This document shows positions 36,801 to 43,013 of a stretch of DNA of 64,000 bases, in pieces; the first letter of the stretch is position 1; each line of letters starts with the position of its first letter. Origin of the DNA: Gemmatimonadota bacterium (GTDB taxonomy: Bacteria > JAAXHH01). Both the position numbers and the translations under genes were made by a program. The stretch covers positions 1-64,000 of the forward strand of contig VXTP01000037.1 of the NCBI GenBank assembly GCA_009837395.1. The letters are read 5' to 3'. The notes under the pieces were generated by a model, which was not told the origin of the DNA, made no database searches, and saw only the letters and a program-made list of their open reading frames with translations.

Positions 36801-37174
36801 TCGAAAACGTAGGACAGCACGGACGTCCGCCACATCTGCCTGAATTGCGCCGCGCTGCGCAGCCGGTAGTACTGGTCGAAGGAAATGACCAGCGGCACGC
36901 GACGGCCGAGTCCGCGTTCCTCGTCGATGTAAGCCAGCAGCTGGAGTTCGGGATAGACGACGGTCCGGCCGTCGAATGTCCACGGCGCGTCGGAGAGCGT
37001 AAGGAGCGGCGGTTTGCTTTGCCCGCGGGCGATTTCGTCAACCTCTTCGAACGTTACGAAGTACAGCCGTGCGCTTTCGAGCCGGATCGTCGGGCCTTCC
37101 ACTTGCGCCTGCGCGACGAAGGTCCACGCGGTCACCAGCACGAGGCTGAAGAAAATCGTGAAATTGCGTTTCAT
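30854..37174 (-). CDS. sprA: Cell-surface protein SprA (T9SS outer-membrane translocon-like)
   Basis: 2106 aa, in the range of Bacteroidota SprA (~2400). N-terminal signal peptide ('NFTIFFSLVLVTAWTFVAQA'). The body has SprA-type blocks: 'FTVTGNIGEKIEINIKQNSE', 'ILKSFEAGNVSLNLKNTRFT', 'LFGIKTTGQLGG' and 'HLTAIASQEKGE', then long beta-rich stretches with alternating polar residues and an aromatic C-terminus ending in Phe-Asn. In Flavobacteria SprA is the giant 36-strand barrel through which type IX substrates leave. Some Asp-rich and Gly-rich internal segments (around 34.1-34.4 kb and 33.8-33.9 kb) look like insertions. Presence supports an FCB-group host. No other T9SS gene is in the window. 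Confidence 0.93.
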   Translation of the reverse strand: MKRNFTIFFSLVLVTAWTFVAQAQVEGPTIRLESARLYFVTFEEVDEIARGQSKPPLLTLSDAPWTFDGRTVVYPELQLLAYIDEERGLGRRVPLVISFDQYYRLRSAAQFRQMWRTSVLSYVFDTETRLREEGLLTLDVPVNLPTFLGGGSPVIRILGNQRIEMDLDSRWTEGNASTATNRASRIPNVSMRQNQEFTVTGNIGEKIEINIKQNSEAFTDLDNNLAIRYQDVFDDGREGNGILKSFEAGNVSLNLKNTRFTGYTQQHTGLFGIKTTGQLGGFHLTAIASQEKGEEETATFRAGSQGSTRTIRDLDFRRRTYYFISEQYRRDFSRRDENGYSLVPEDSVRAIQVYVSGRINVTNPARLVIARAYPDPAVYDADGVLIDGSETGEFVQGKFLYLEPDEFYVNERYGYIALNTPLQEDEMLAVYFETVNRDGQVTRHGRLDRDLPQLRLLKRQQEIPPGIQNDPSQWGTWQYEWRNVYYLGQTDIDPQNLDLRIYRIESEGEHSEVDENGTPFVQLLGLDRRGVDADSEPDRRVDIDYSLINFERGELIFPDMYPFAPQLTRASAGQLAYPDTQGEGLPNGTPELYTLSRTDINNDFSTLHKYYIQVEHRNQLSQYSLGRSNIIEGSEIVRLNGQELERGSDYIILYEVGQIRFTNEQALSPDADVTVQFQFAPFFKPVSNTLLGLQGEYQFSERSWIKGTLLYRSDKSLEQKSRIGRETGRYMMWGIDTRLEFEPDILTSFMNFISPADLGDEDPSLIVEAEVAQSVPNPNILGDGFIDDFEGSKEETDLGVRRGGWRPASPPDQHTHGQRGRLTWYNPLEQVDVRQIYPTREVTGRDQLQHVLILEFDPTEPDLRWGGIHADSTFNAPGRQSGSDDVLNRWGGLMHPLAGAYVDQTRSRFIELWVNGNLGELHFDLGVISEDVNDDGRLDTEDDRSDGFGNNLLEPEEDVGMDGLRDEDETGYDPVTNPDPHGDNFSFEGTLGGSVPVDQVDYSKINGPEANASDPDQNRRPDTEDLDYDGVLQRQNNFFKFVVNLSPDHEDTVFVAGGDRERSNWGNADSWRLYRIPLDTGLFGADPAGADPQGGGAGGQGGADSESMAGGSATSNRAFDGAVGMPRFKQIETVRFWITKVNEPVKLRIASINIVGNQWQENFEGAITDSSGFPVPVKELAKYEETFDVAVKNTYDNPGEYTTPPDAIIEYDRVTGLQTKEQSLVLTYTNLQPHHSAQAYRTLFSFQDYTLYNTLRLYIHGSDHFEGDRSPEFFIRFGSGEFDYYEYRTRVVPGWDEANHLRVVFEDLTILKSETKIAREAAATMDSTNTVTLSDGKKYPVRFREGPPGEGLMLAIAELGGDRQYRVLGSPALARVRHITVGIYNPYDNVLAGGELWLDELRVGDVRRDRGLAGRLKIDADLGDVFSLFGTVSSVGSHFRLIGGEERGSRSTVMNFSSMLNMGRMLPEGWGLSIPLRVRWQNDLRLPRLQVGSDIVLQNTEQREAQRTENTASSFSASFTKRIGSGNPFVAWTLERIRLDFTSTSGFRHSVARNDTSGTYRAKLHYNLTPRSRIQWPILSWMPLPDFISGQTFNPFPVRLELSSEINRNRQVILNRTVQSLEVGNTDETDSESIDRGERFTRYLNRYVRAIMEPFRSVRMNYNLDVSNDMKSDSTVSITSLDFGPETSFRQNLGVDYRPEISAWFRPSYNFTTSYAENRSPQLQLRGASEDARNISFYNQQDVRTNFNISRMISNINGGSSRQSSPEDAGWFRRNVADRLASVLSNFTPVNLQFRVNRNQYFLNAISRPSFRERMGLSDYFSVPFDTLGASGGVTSIQPNQESEQNRSSFNVGTGIRYLGAVLSIRPTWVSTQTRSSNLNRRQNNTTWPEMNLRWSWSPNPRNSGDFGRLFRRIELSSGFARRKGKDTDLRQQNLTVAQANAAGESAPQESGITRTTMTVLSPLFGFVFDLNAGLVLRGSFSTSDGLTRFGTNATDRKEQNRDFIVAVDYRLRPGVRIFGRRTSGDINARLQFSRNSNKTLYSRAGLDFQPDNGQNRNRFSVSTDYRFSRYVRGGLTLELTNTQNVITREKRLRRGGGLWTEFVFN

Positions 37175-37251
37175 AGATTAACGAAAATATACCTGGGGAG
37201 CGACGCTCGCAATACCTGTTGGTACGTCTGAAGGACGACTGAAGGCCGCCT

Positions 37252-37291
37252 TGCGTTCCATGAAGGGAAGCTGCGTTCCATGAAGGGAAGC
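37252..37291. repeat. Perfect two-copy 20-nt direct repeat
   Basis: The unit TGCGTTCCATGAAGGGAAGC occurs twice back to back in the sprA upstream region, between sprA and the divergent promoter at 37307. Confidence 0.9.
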
Positions 37292-37306
37292 CCTACGGCA
37301 AAAGAC

Positions 37307-37335
37307 TTGACACGGCCCGGAGCCGTGATTAGCGT
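37307..37335 (+). promoter_or_regulatory. Candidate promoter of the small membrane protein gene
   Basis: TTGACA (37307-37312), 17-nt spacer, TAGCGT (37330-37335), about 73 nt before the ATG at 37408. The -35 is perfect and the -10 weak. Confidence 0.5.
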
Positions 37336-37407
37336 AACCTCGCGCACCGCGTTCGCGCGGGCACCTTCGGCCCCGATGCTGAAAACGAAACCTGGAGATT
37401 ACTCCCC

Positions 37408-37524
37408 ATGGAATCGCAAGCCACCGAGTTGACCACGGGCGGATGGGTCTTTCTCATCATCGCGTGGACCGTGATCACGGGCCTGACCGCCGCCTGTTTT
37501 TACCGTGTAAGGAAGTTGAAGTAG
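37408..37524 (+). CDS. Single-pass small membrane protein (38 aa)
   Basis: Short frame: starts MESQATELTTGGW, continues with one hydrophobic helix (about residues 13-32) and ends with the basic tail RVRKLK. GGAG lies about 10 nt upstream and a promoter-like sequence precedes it. Length and layout recall the tiny accessory subunits of some transporters or cytochrome oxidases, but no such partner is adjacent. The following 270 bases to moaD contain nothing I recognise. Family unknown. Confidence 0.6.
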   Translation: MESQATELTTGGWVFLIIAWTVITGLTAACFYRVRKLK

Positions 37525-37794
37525 GACCCGTCGGGCTTCGCGGTTCTCCAGGAAGCCGCCGGATGCCCTGCCCACGTCGTCACAAATCGCAACCAGATCT
37601 CCGGAGTCGATTTCTCGCCGTCAAGATCCTCCCTGAACCCTCGTTGCCGTTTCCTCGCCGAACCCCCGTTGCACGTCTTTCGCGGACAGCGAGTCATCCT
37701 GTTTCTGAACGTGCGCCCCGCTTGACATTCGGGCGTTTTTGCCTTATCCTGTAACGGTTTTCCCGACTACGGATGACGCCTGCAAAGGACCGCC

Positions 37795-38061
37795 ATGCGG
37801 ATCATCGTCAAATGTTTCGCAGGATGCAAGGACGCAGTAGGCGCGGCGTCGGTCGAAGTGGATCTCCCGGCGGGGACCACCGTGGGCGAGGCTTTTGCGG
37901 AGCTTGTCGATTCCTATCCCGGCCTGGCGAGTTATGACCGTAGCGTGATGCTGGCCGTGAACCGCGAATACGCCGACCGGCAGTCCGTGCTGGCAGATGG
38001 AGACGAACTGGCGTGCATTCCGCCCGTGAGCGGCGGCGCTGAGAGCCATCCGCGGCGCTGA
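37795..38061 (+). CDS. moaD: MoaD-like sulfur carrier with residues after the Gly-Gly
   Basis: 88 aa, beta-grasp ubiquitin-like: 'MRIIVKCFAGCKDAVG', 'VDLPAGTTVGEAFAEL', 'VMLAVNREYA', 'LADGDELACIPPVSGG'. MoaD is the small subunit of molybdopterin synthase and carries a thiocarboxylate on its C-terminal Gly. Here the Gly-Gly is at 80-81 and is followed by seven more residues (AESHPRR). A local near-repeat of GCGGCGCTGA at the end suggests a small duplication that shifted the stop. As written it would need trimming or act differently. Followed by moaE after 2 nt. Confidence 0.88.
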   Translation: MRIIVKCFAGCKDAVGAASVEVDLPAGTTVGEAFAELVDSYPGLASYDRSVMLAVNREYADRQSVLADGDELACIPPVSGGAESHPRR

Positions 38062-38063
38062 AC

Positions 38064-38522
38064 ATGAGCGGCCGCGCCGATTCTACATTAAGAGGTACAA
38101 TCAAACGCGTGTACAAGATTACGAGCGAACACATCGAGCCGGACGCCCTCTTCGAATGGTCCCTCAAGCCCCACCACGGTGCGGTGGTCACCTTCGCCGG
38201 TACCGTGCGGGACCACTCGGACGGGCGGCGGACCCTGCGCCTGGAATACGAGGCCTACGCCGAGATGGCCGAAGCCAAGATGCGGGAAGTGGGCGAGGAG
38301 ATCCGCGAGAAATGGGGCATCGAAGACGTCGCCATGATCCATCGCGTCGGCACGCTCGAAATCGGAGAGATCAGCATCCTTATCTCCGTGGCGACCCCCC
38401 ACCGAAAAAACGCATTCGAGGCCTGTTCCTACGCGATTGACCGCGTCAAGCAGATCGTGCCCGTCTGGAAGAAGGAAATCCGTGCAGACGGGGAACGGGA
38501 ATGGGTGGAACGCAATTCCTGA
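38064..38522 (+). CDS. moaE: Molybdopterin synthase large subunit MoaE
   Basis: 152 aa. Family signatures: 'HHGAVVTFAGTVRDHSDGR', 'LEYEAYAEMAEAKMREV', 'IHRVGTLEIGEISILI', 'AFEACSYAIDRVKQIVPVWK' and the active-site Lys in 'WKKEIRADGEREWV'. It converts cyclic pyranopterin monophosphate to molybdopterin with sulfur from MoaD. The ATG gives a 15-residue lead; a GTG at 38109 is an alternative start. Forms an operon with moaD. Confidence 0.95.
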   Translation: MSGRADSTLRGTIKRVYKITSEHIEPDALFEWSLKPHHGAVVTFAGTVRDHSDGRRTLRLEYEAYAEMAEAKMREVGEEIREKWGIEDVAMIHRVGTLEIGEISILISVATPHRKNAFEACSYAIDRVKQIVPVWKKEIRADGEREWVERNS

Positions 38523-38537
38523 AAACCGGTCCCTGTC

Positions 38538-39689
38538 ATGATAAACCTGGACCACGGCGCGGCGCCACCGGTTGACCCCCGTGTCATCGAAGCGATGGAG
38601 CCCTGCCTCCGCGAATACGCCGGAAATCCGTCGAGCCTTCACCGGGCTGGTGTGGAGGCGCGTAACGCCCTGGAACGGGCACGCGGCCGCGTAGCTGGAC
38701 TGATCGGCGCAGATCCCGGCGAGATCATATTCACCGCGAGCGGCACCGAAGCGGACAACCTGGCCGTCAAGGGGATCGCGCAGGCGAGCACGAACCGCGG
38801 ACGGCACATCGTCGTTTCGAGTATCGAGCATCACGCCGTGCTGTATGCCGCGAGAGCCATGGAACGGCAGGGGTTCACCGTCACGGAGGTCCCTGCCGAC
38901 AGTGACGGCGTCGTGCAGCCCAAACAGGTCGTGCGGGCCATGCGGGACGATACCGTCCTCGTCTCCGTCATGTGCGCCAACGATGAGACGGGCACGATCC
39001 AGCCCGTGCGCGAAATCGCCGAGATCGCCCACCGGAACGGCGCGGTCTTCCACACCGATGCCGTGGCTGCAATGGGGCGCCTGCCCGTTGACGTTCTCGA
39101 GCTGAACGTGGACGCCGTGTCCCTCTCCGCCAGGTCCCTGAACGGCCCGCCAGGCGCCGGAGCCCTCTACGTGAAGGCCGGCACCCGGCTGCGTCCCCAG
39201 GTGGAAGGAGGCGTCCAAGAAGACGGCCGCCGCGGCGGACACGAGAACATCCCGGCAATCGTGGGTTTCGGCAGGGCGGCGGAGCTGGCGGCGGATGAAC
39301 TGCCTGCCCGGATCGACCGCTTGAAGCAGCTGGACGAATCGCTGTTGCGCGGTTTGAGGGGCCGCCTCCCGGATGCCGCTATCAACGGACATCTCGGCTT
39401 GCGCCTGCCGGGTCACATCAACCTTTGGATTCCGGAGGCCGACGGCGAATCCGTGGTCCTGATGCTCGACGCCCGGGGCATCGCCGTTTCCGTCGGTTCC
39501 TCGTGCGCCGCCCACGCGGCCAAGCCCTCGCACGTGCTGCTGGCCCTGGGGCGGACAGCGGCCGAAGCCCGGTGCTCGCTGCTGATCACCGCAGGTCCGG
39601 ACACCGTGGAATCCGAGGTCGGCGAGGCACTGGACGCGCTCGCCGAAGTCGTGGGAGAACTGCGCGCCATCGCCGGCGTGACGGTTTAG
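38538..39689 (+). CDS. Cysteine-desulfurase-like protein lacking the PLP lysine
   Basis: 383 aa, clearly NifS/IscS-like over its length: 'HGAAPPVDPRVIEAM', 'ASGTEADNLAVKG', 'SIEHHAVLYA' (ring-stacking His), 'NDETGTIQPV', 'HTDAVAAMGRLPVDV', and the persulfide Cys C323 in 'SVGSSCAAHAAKPSHVL'. The Schiff-base block, normally SxHKxxGPKG, reads S-A-R199-S200-L-N-G-P-P-G, so the His-Lys pair is Arg-Ser. The Gln of the DAVQ motif is Ala. It probably cannot run normal PLP chemistry, yet the sulfur-carrying Cys persists; a persulfide-relay or scaffold role is one idea. Sits 15 nt before the TusA-like gene. Confidence 0.82.
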   Translation: MINLDHGAAPPVDPRVIEAMEPCLREYAGNPSSLHRAGVEARNALERARGRVAGLIGADPGEIIFTASGTEADNLAVKGIAQASTNRGRHIVVSSIEHHAVLYAARAMERQGFTVTEVPADSDGVVQPKQVVRAMRDDTVLVSVMCANDETGTIQPVREIAEIAHRNGAVFHTDAVAAMGRLPVDVLELNVDAVSLSARSLNGPPGAGALYVKAGTRLRPQVEGGVQEDGRRGGHENIPAIVGFGRAAELAADELPARIDRLKQLDESLLRGLRGRLPDAAINGHLGLRLPGHINLWIPEADGESVVLMLDARGIAVSVGSSCAAHAAKPSHVLLALGRTAAEARCSLLITAGPDTVESEVGEALDALAEVVGELRAIAGVTV

Positions 39690-39704
39690 GAGGAAAGACG
39701 AACC

Positions 39705-39938
39705 GTGATCCAGCCGGCCATGACCCTCGACACCTTCGGTCTGCTCTGTCCCGTGCCGATCATGAAGACCGCGTCGGCCATCCGGGAGATCGCCGTGGGG
39801 GAAGTGCTGGAAGTGCTGGCCGACGATCCCCAGATCCTGGAGGACATGCCGGCCTGGTGCGCGAGTAACGGGCACGCCCTGCTCGACACCATCGAGGAAG
39901 GCGAAGAATACAGGCTGTTCGTGAAAAAGGTAAAGTGA
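39705..39938 (+). CDS. TusA/SirA-like sulfur carrier
   Basis: 77 aa from a GTG with AGGAGG about 11 nt upstream; an ATG five codons later is possible. The family motif is intact: 'LDTFGLLCPVPIMKTASAI' with the sulfur-carrying Cys in CPxP. TusA-like proteins pass persulfide sulfur from a desulfurase to thiolation enzymes. Here it follows a desulfurase-like gene and precedes Mrp and a PP-loop thiolase-like gene, a coherent sulfur-relay set. Confidence 0.9.
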   Translation: MIQPAMTLDTFGLLCPVPIMKTASAIREIAVGEVLEVLADDPQILEDMPAWCASNGHALLDTIEEGEEYRLFVKKVK

Positions 39939-40095
39939 TTGCCCTGGCGCGCCGTCGGATGTATTTTGCGCAACGAGATTCGACCATCGGTTGATTTACG
40001 TTTGACCTTCAGCTGGTTGCCCGTTTGATCGTCGGAAGGTTGACGGATGAAATTGCGGCGTTTTGCAGCGCCACGCTGCTCAGCAGGAGAAAAAG

Positions 40096-41181
40096 ATGGC
40101 TCATGAAGTGACCATGCGGGACGTGGTGGACCAGTTGAAGCAGATCATGTACCCGGGATTCGACCGCGACATCGTCTCCTTCGGCCTCGTGAAGAACGTG
40201 CAGGCCTCCAACGGTCACGTGGCGTTCAGCCTGGCCTTTTCCACGCAGGACGAATCCACCCGGCGCCAGATCACTATGACGGCCAAAGAAGCCGTGGAGC
40301 GCATGCCCGGTGTACAGGACGTGCAGATCACCGGGCCGCCGCCGGGACAGTCGGCCACGGCCCAGGGACCCGCGGGCGGACCGGCGGGACAGCACGGTCA
40401 GCACGGTCAGCCAGGAAAGATCGAACTTCCGGGGGTCAAGACCATCGTGGCGGTGGCCAGCGGCAAGGGCGGCGTGGGCAAATCCACGGTCTCGGTGAAC
40501 CTGTCCGTGGCCCTGGCCGACGCCGGCGCGAGTGTGGGCCTGCTCGACGCCGATATTTACGGCCCAAGCATCCCGACCATGATGGGCGTCAAGGACCAGC
40601 CCGGCGTGGTGGGGCAGAAGATCCTGCCCATGATCGCCCACGACATCAAGATGATGTCCTTCGGATTCCTGATCCCGGAAGACCAGTCGGTCACTTGGCG
40701 GGGTCCCATGGTGCACCAGGCCGTGCAGCAGCTTCTGAGCGACGTCCTGTGGGGAGAACTGGACTGCCTCGTCATCGACATGCCCCCGGGCACGGGGGAC
40801 GCGCACCTGACGCTGACCCAATCCGTGCCGCTCACCGGCGGCCTGGTGGTGACGACGCCGCAGGACGTGGCCCTGATCGACGCGCGGCGCGGCGTAGCCA
40901 TGTTCCATCAGGTGAACGTGCCCATACTCGGCATCGTCGAAAACATGAGTTATTTCAACTGTCCCCACTGCGGCGAGCGCACGGATATCTTCACGACGGG
41001 CGGTGGCAAGCGGGCCAGCGAGGCGCTGGGCGTGCCCTTCGTCGGCGCATTGCCCATCGATGCGGCGGTCTGCCTGGCGGGCGACCAGGGCACCCCCATC
41101 GTCCGGCGGGATCCGGACTCGCAGCAGACGGACGCCTACCGCAAGGTGGCGGATACGCTCCGTGCGACGATCGGGGTATGA
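40096..41181 (+). CDS. mrp: Mrp/ApbC-type iron-sulfur cluster carrier ATPase
   Basis: 361 aa. The ATG at 40096 is chosen for AGGAGA 6 nt upstream; an open frame extends to 40063. An N-terminal MIP18/DUF59 domain occupies ~80 residues, followed by a Gly/Gln-rich linker. The ParA/MinD-like ATPase has 'VASGKGGVGKSTVSVNL' (deviant Walker A), 'LLDADIYGPSIPTMMG', 'CLVIDMPPGTGDAHLTL' and the Cys pair 'YFNCPHCGERTDIF' that holds a bridging Fe-S cluster. Delivers Fe-S clusters to target proteins. Confidence 0.94.
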   Translation: MAHEVTMRDVVDQLKQIMYPGFDRDIVSFGLVKNVQASNGHVAFSLAFSTQDESTRRQITMTAKEAVERMPGVQDVQITGPPPGQSATAQGPAGGPAGQHGQHGQPGKIELPGVKTIVAVASGKGGVGKSTVSVNLSVALADAGASVGLLDADIYGPSIPTMMGVKDQPGVVGQKILPMIAHDIKMMSFGFLIPEDQSVTWRGPMVHQAVQQLLSDVLWGELDCLVIDMPPGTGDAHLTLTQSVPLTGGLVVTTPQDVALIDARRGVAMFHQVNVPILGIVENMSYFNCPHCGERTDIFTTGGGKRASEALGVPFVGALPIDAAVCLAGDQGTPIVRRDPDSQQTDAYRKVADTLRATIGV

Positions 41182-41213
41182 GCGGTCCAAGCGGTCCGGA
41201 AGGAGAGTAGACC

Positions 41214-42254
41214 ATGTCCAAACCCGTGAAAGCAGTCGGATTGCTGTCCGGCGGACTGGACAGCACGATCGCGGCCGCCATGCTGATGCGGCAGGGCATC
41301 GAAATACAGGGACTCACGTTCTACACCGGCTTCTGCGTGGTGGAGCACAACCGCAGGTCAAAGACGCGAAAGCGCAAGAAACCGGTGCGCAACGAGGCCC
41401 TGCAGGCCGGCGCCAAGCTGGACCTGCCCGTCGAGATGATCGACATCTCCGGTCCGGACTACCTCAAGGTGCTTACCGATCCTAAGTACGGTTACGGCAA
41501 AACCGTGAACCCATGTATCGACTGCCGCATCTTCATGTTCCGGCGGGCTCGCCAGTACATGGACGAGATCGGCGCCCAGTTCATGTTCACCGGCGAGGTC
41601 CTCGGCCAACGGCCCATGTCCCAGCGCCGCCAGCCCATGAACGTCATCGATAGAGACGCCGAACTGGACGGCCTGTTGCTGCGGCCCCTTTCCGCGAAGC
41701 GCCTCCCGCCCACCGTACCGGAACAGGAGGGGTGGGTGGACCGCGAGCAACTGGGCGACATCCAGGGGCGCTCCCGGCAGAAGCAGATGGAAATCGCCGA
41801 GGAGTACGGCATCGAGGACTATCCTTCGCCCGCTGGGGGCTGCTGTTACCTGACCGATGAGAATTTCGGCCGGCGCATCCTCGACTTCTTCGAATACGAG
41901 GGCAAGGAAAACCTGACTATGGACGACGTGATGCTCCTCAAGATCGGCCGTCACTTCCGCGTCAAGCCTGACGTCAAGGTCGTGATGGGGCGGGAAGAAG
42001 GGGAAAACAAATTTCTGGAGCGCTACACGCCGGGCCGGTGGAGATTGGAAACGAAGGACGTCACGGGTCCGACCACCCTGGTCGAAGGCCATCCCTCCGA
42101 CGACGACCTGCGTCAGATTGCGGGCATGACCGTGCGCTACGCGGGCTCGAAGGCCGACCCGGACACCCCGGTGGCCTGCCACTACGAAGATACCGAGCGG
42201 ATCCTCGAACCGTCCCCGGTCGAAGAGTCTGTGCTGGAGGCGTGGCGGATTTAG
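41214..42254 (+). CDS. PP-loop ATPase, ThiI/MnmA/TtuA-like tRNA thiolation protein
   Basis: 346 aa. N-terminal PP-loop 'VGLLSGGLDSTIAAAML', then Cys pairs 'NPCIDCRIFMFRRA' and 'PAGGCCYLTDENFGRRIL'. The layout matches THUMP-less ThiI-like proteins often annotated as tRNA 2-thiouridine or 4-thiouridine enzymes: adenylate the nucleobase, then insert sulfur. The Cys residues could receive persulfide or hold a cluster. Position after TusA-like and Mrp genes supports sulfur transfer. Exact modification cannot be told from sequence. Confidence 0.8.
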   Translation: MSKPVKAVGLLSGGLDSTIAAAMLMRQGIEIQGLTFYTGFCVVEHNRRSKTRKRKKPVRNEALQAGAKLDLPVEMIDISGPDYLKVLTDPKYGYGKTVNPCIDCRIFMFRRARQYMDEIGAQFMFTGEVLGQRPMSQRRQPMNVIDRDAELDGLLLRPLSAKRLPPTVPEQEGWVDREQLGDIQGRSRQKQMEIAEEYGIEDYPSPAGGCCYLTDENFGRRILDFFEYEGKENLTMDDVMLLKIGRHFRVKPDVKVVMGREEGENKFLERYTPGRWRLETKDVTGPTTLVEGHPSDDDLRQIAGMTVRYAGSKADPDTPVACHYEDTERILEPSPVEESVLEAWRI

Positions 42255-42280
42255 GGTGTAACGTATTACTAATCTCGGTT

Positions 42281-42949
42281 ATGACCGATCTCCCCGTAAT
42301 AGAACGCGTATCCAACAATCTGGCCGAGGTTAACGCATCCATCATCTGGCTCCATGGACTGGGGGCGGATGGAAACGATTTTGCGCCGATTGTTCCGGAA
42401 CTGGGGCTGCCGGCGGCCTACGCGGTCCGTTTCTTGTTCCCTTCAGCGCCATCCATCCCGGTGACGATCAACCAGGGGATGGTGATGCCCGCGTGGTACG
42501 ACATCATGGAACTGGGTGAAAACCGGCGTCTCGACGAAGACGGGCTGCGCGCTTCCGCCGGTAAGGTGCATGTGTTGTTGAAACAGGAGATCGATCGGGG
42601 CGTACCGAGCGAACGGATCCTGCTGGCGGGCTTCTCTCAGGGCGGCGCGGTCTGTCTCGAAGCCGGGCTGTCGTTCCAGGACCGGATCGGCGGCATCATT
42701 GCCCTGTCCACCTACTTTCCCACGGCCACCAGCGTCGTCGTGCATCCGGCCCAGTCCGGGCTTCCCGTACTGGTCTGCCACGGATCAATGGATCCGATGT
42801 TGAATGAATCCCTGGGCCGGGCCGCCGTCGAATCCCTCAGGCGACTGGGCATGGTTCCTGAATACCACGCGTATCCCATGGTCCACCAGGTGTCTCCGCA
42901 GGAAATCGTACAAATCGGCCAATGGATCCGTGCCATACTGGGGAACTAA
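42281..42949 (+). CDS. Carboxylesterase/phospholipase (abhydrolase 2 family)
   Basis: 222 aa from ATG 42281. Features of the EstB-type serine esterases: 'IIWLHGLGADGNDFAPIVPE', nucleophile Ser in 'LLAGFSQGGAVCLEAGL', catalytic Asp in 'CHGSMDPMLNESL' and His in 'YPMVHQVSPQEI'. An upstream in-frame extension overlaps the previous gene and is not credible. No good Shine-Dalgarno is visible. Cytosolic; acts on short acyl esters or lysophospholipids. Confidence 0.92.
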   Translation: MTDLPVIERVSNNLAEVNASIIWLHGLGADGNDFAPIVPELGLPAAYAVRFLFPSAPSIPVTINQGMVMPAWYDIMELGENRRLDEDGLRASAGKVHVLLKQEIDRGVPSERILLAGFSQGGAVCLEAGLSFQDRIGGIIALSTYFPTATSVVVHPAQSGLPVLVCHGSMDPMLNESLGRAAVESLRRLGMVPEYHAYPMVHQVSPQEIVQIGQWIRAILGN

Positions 42950-43013
42950 GGGGAGTGTTTTGGAGAGGCGCACCGGAAAGCCTCTGAGTTCAGTTCGCCG
43001 GTTCAAGCCCCCA

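Noticed and set aside
38088-39875. 595-aa minus-strand frame across moaE and the desulfurase-like gene
   Set aside because: Antisense shadow; the plus-strand genes have unmistakable family motifs. The same applies to long antisense frames at 40009-41190, 45682-47058, 48518-49945 and 19150-20418.
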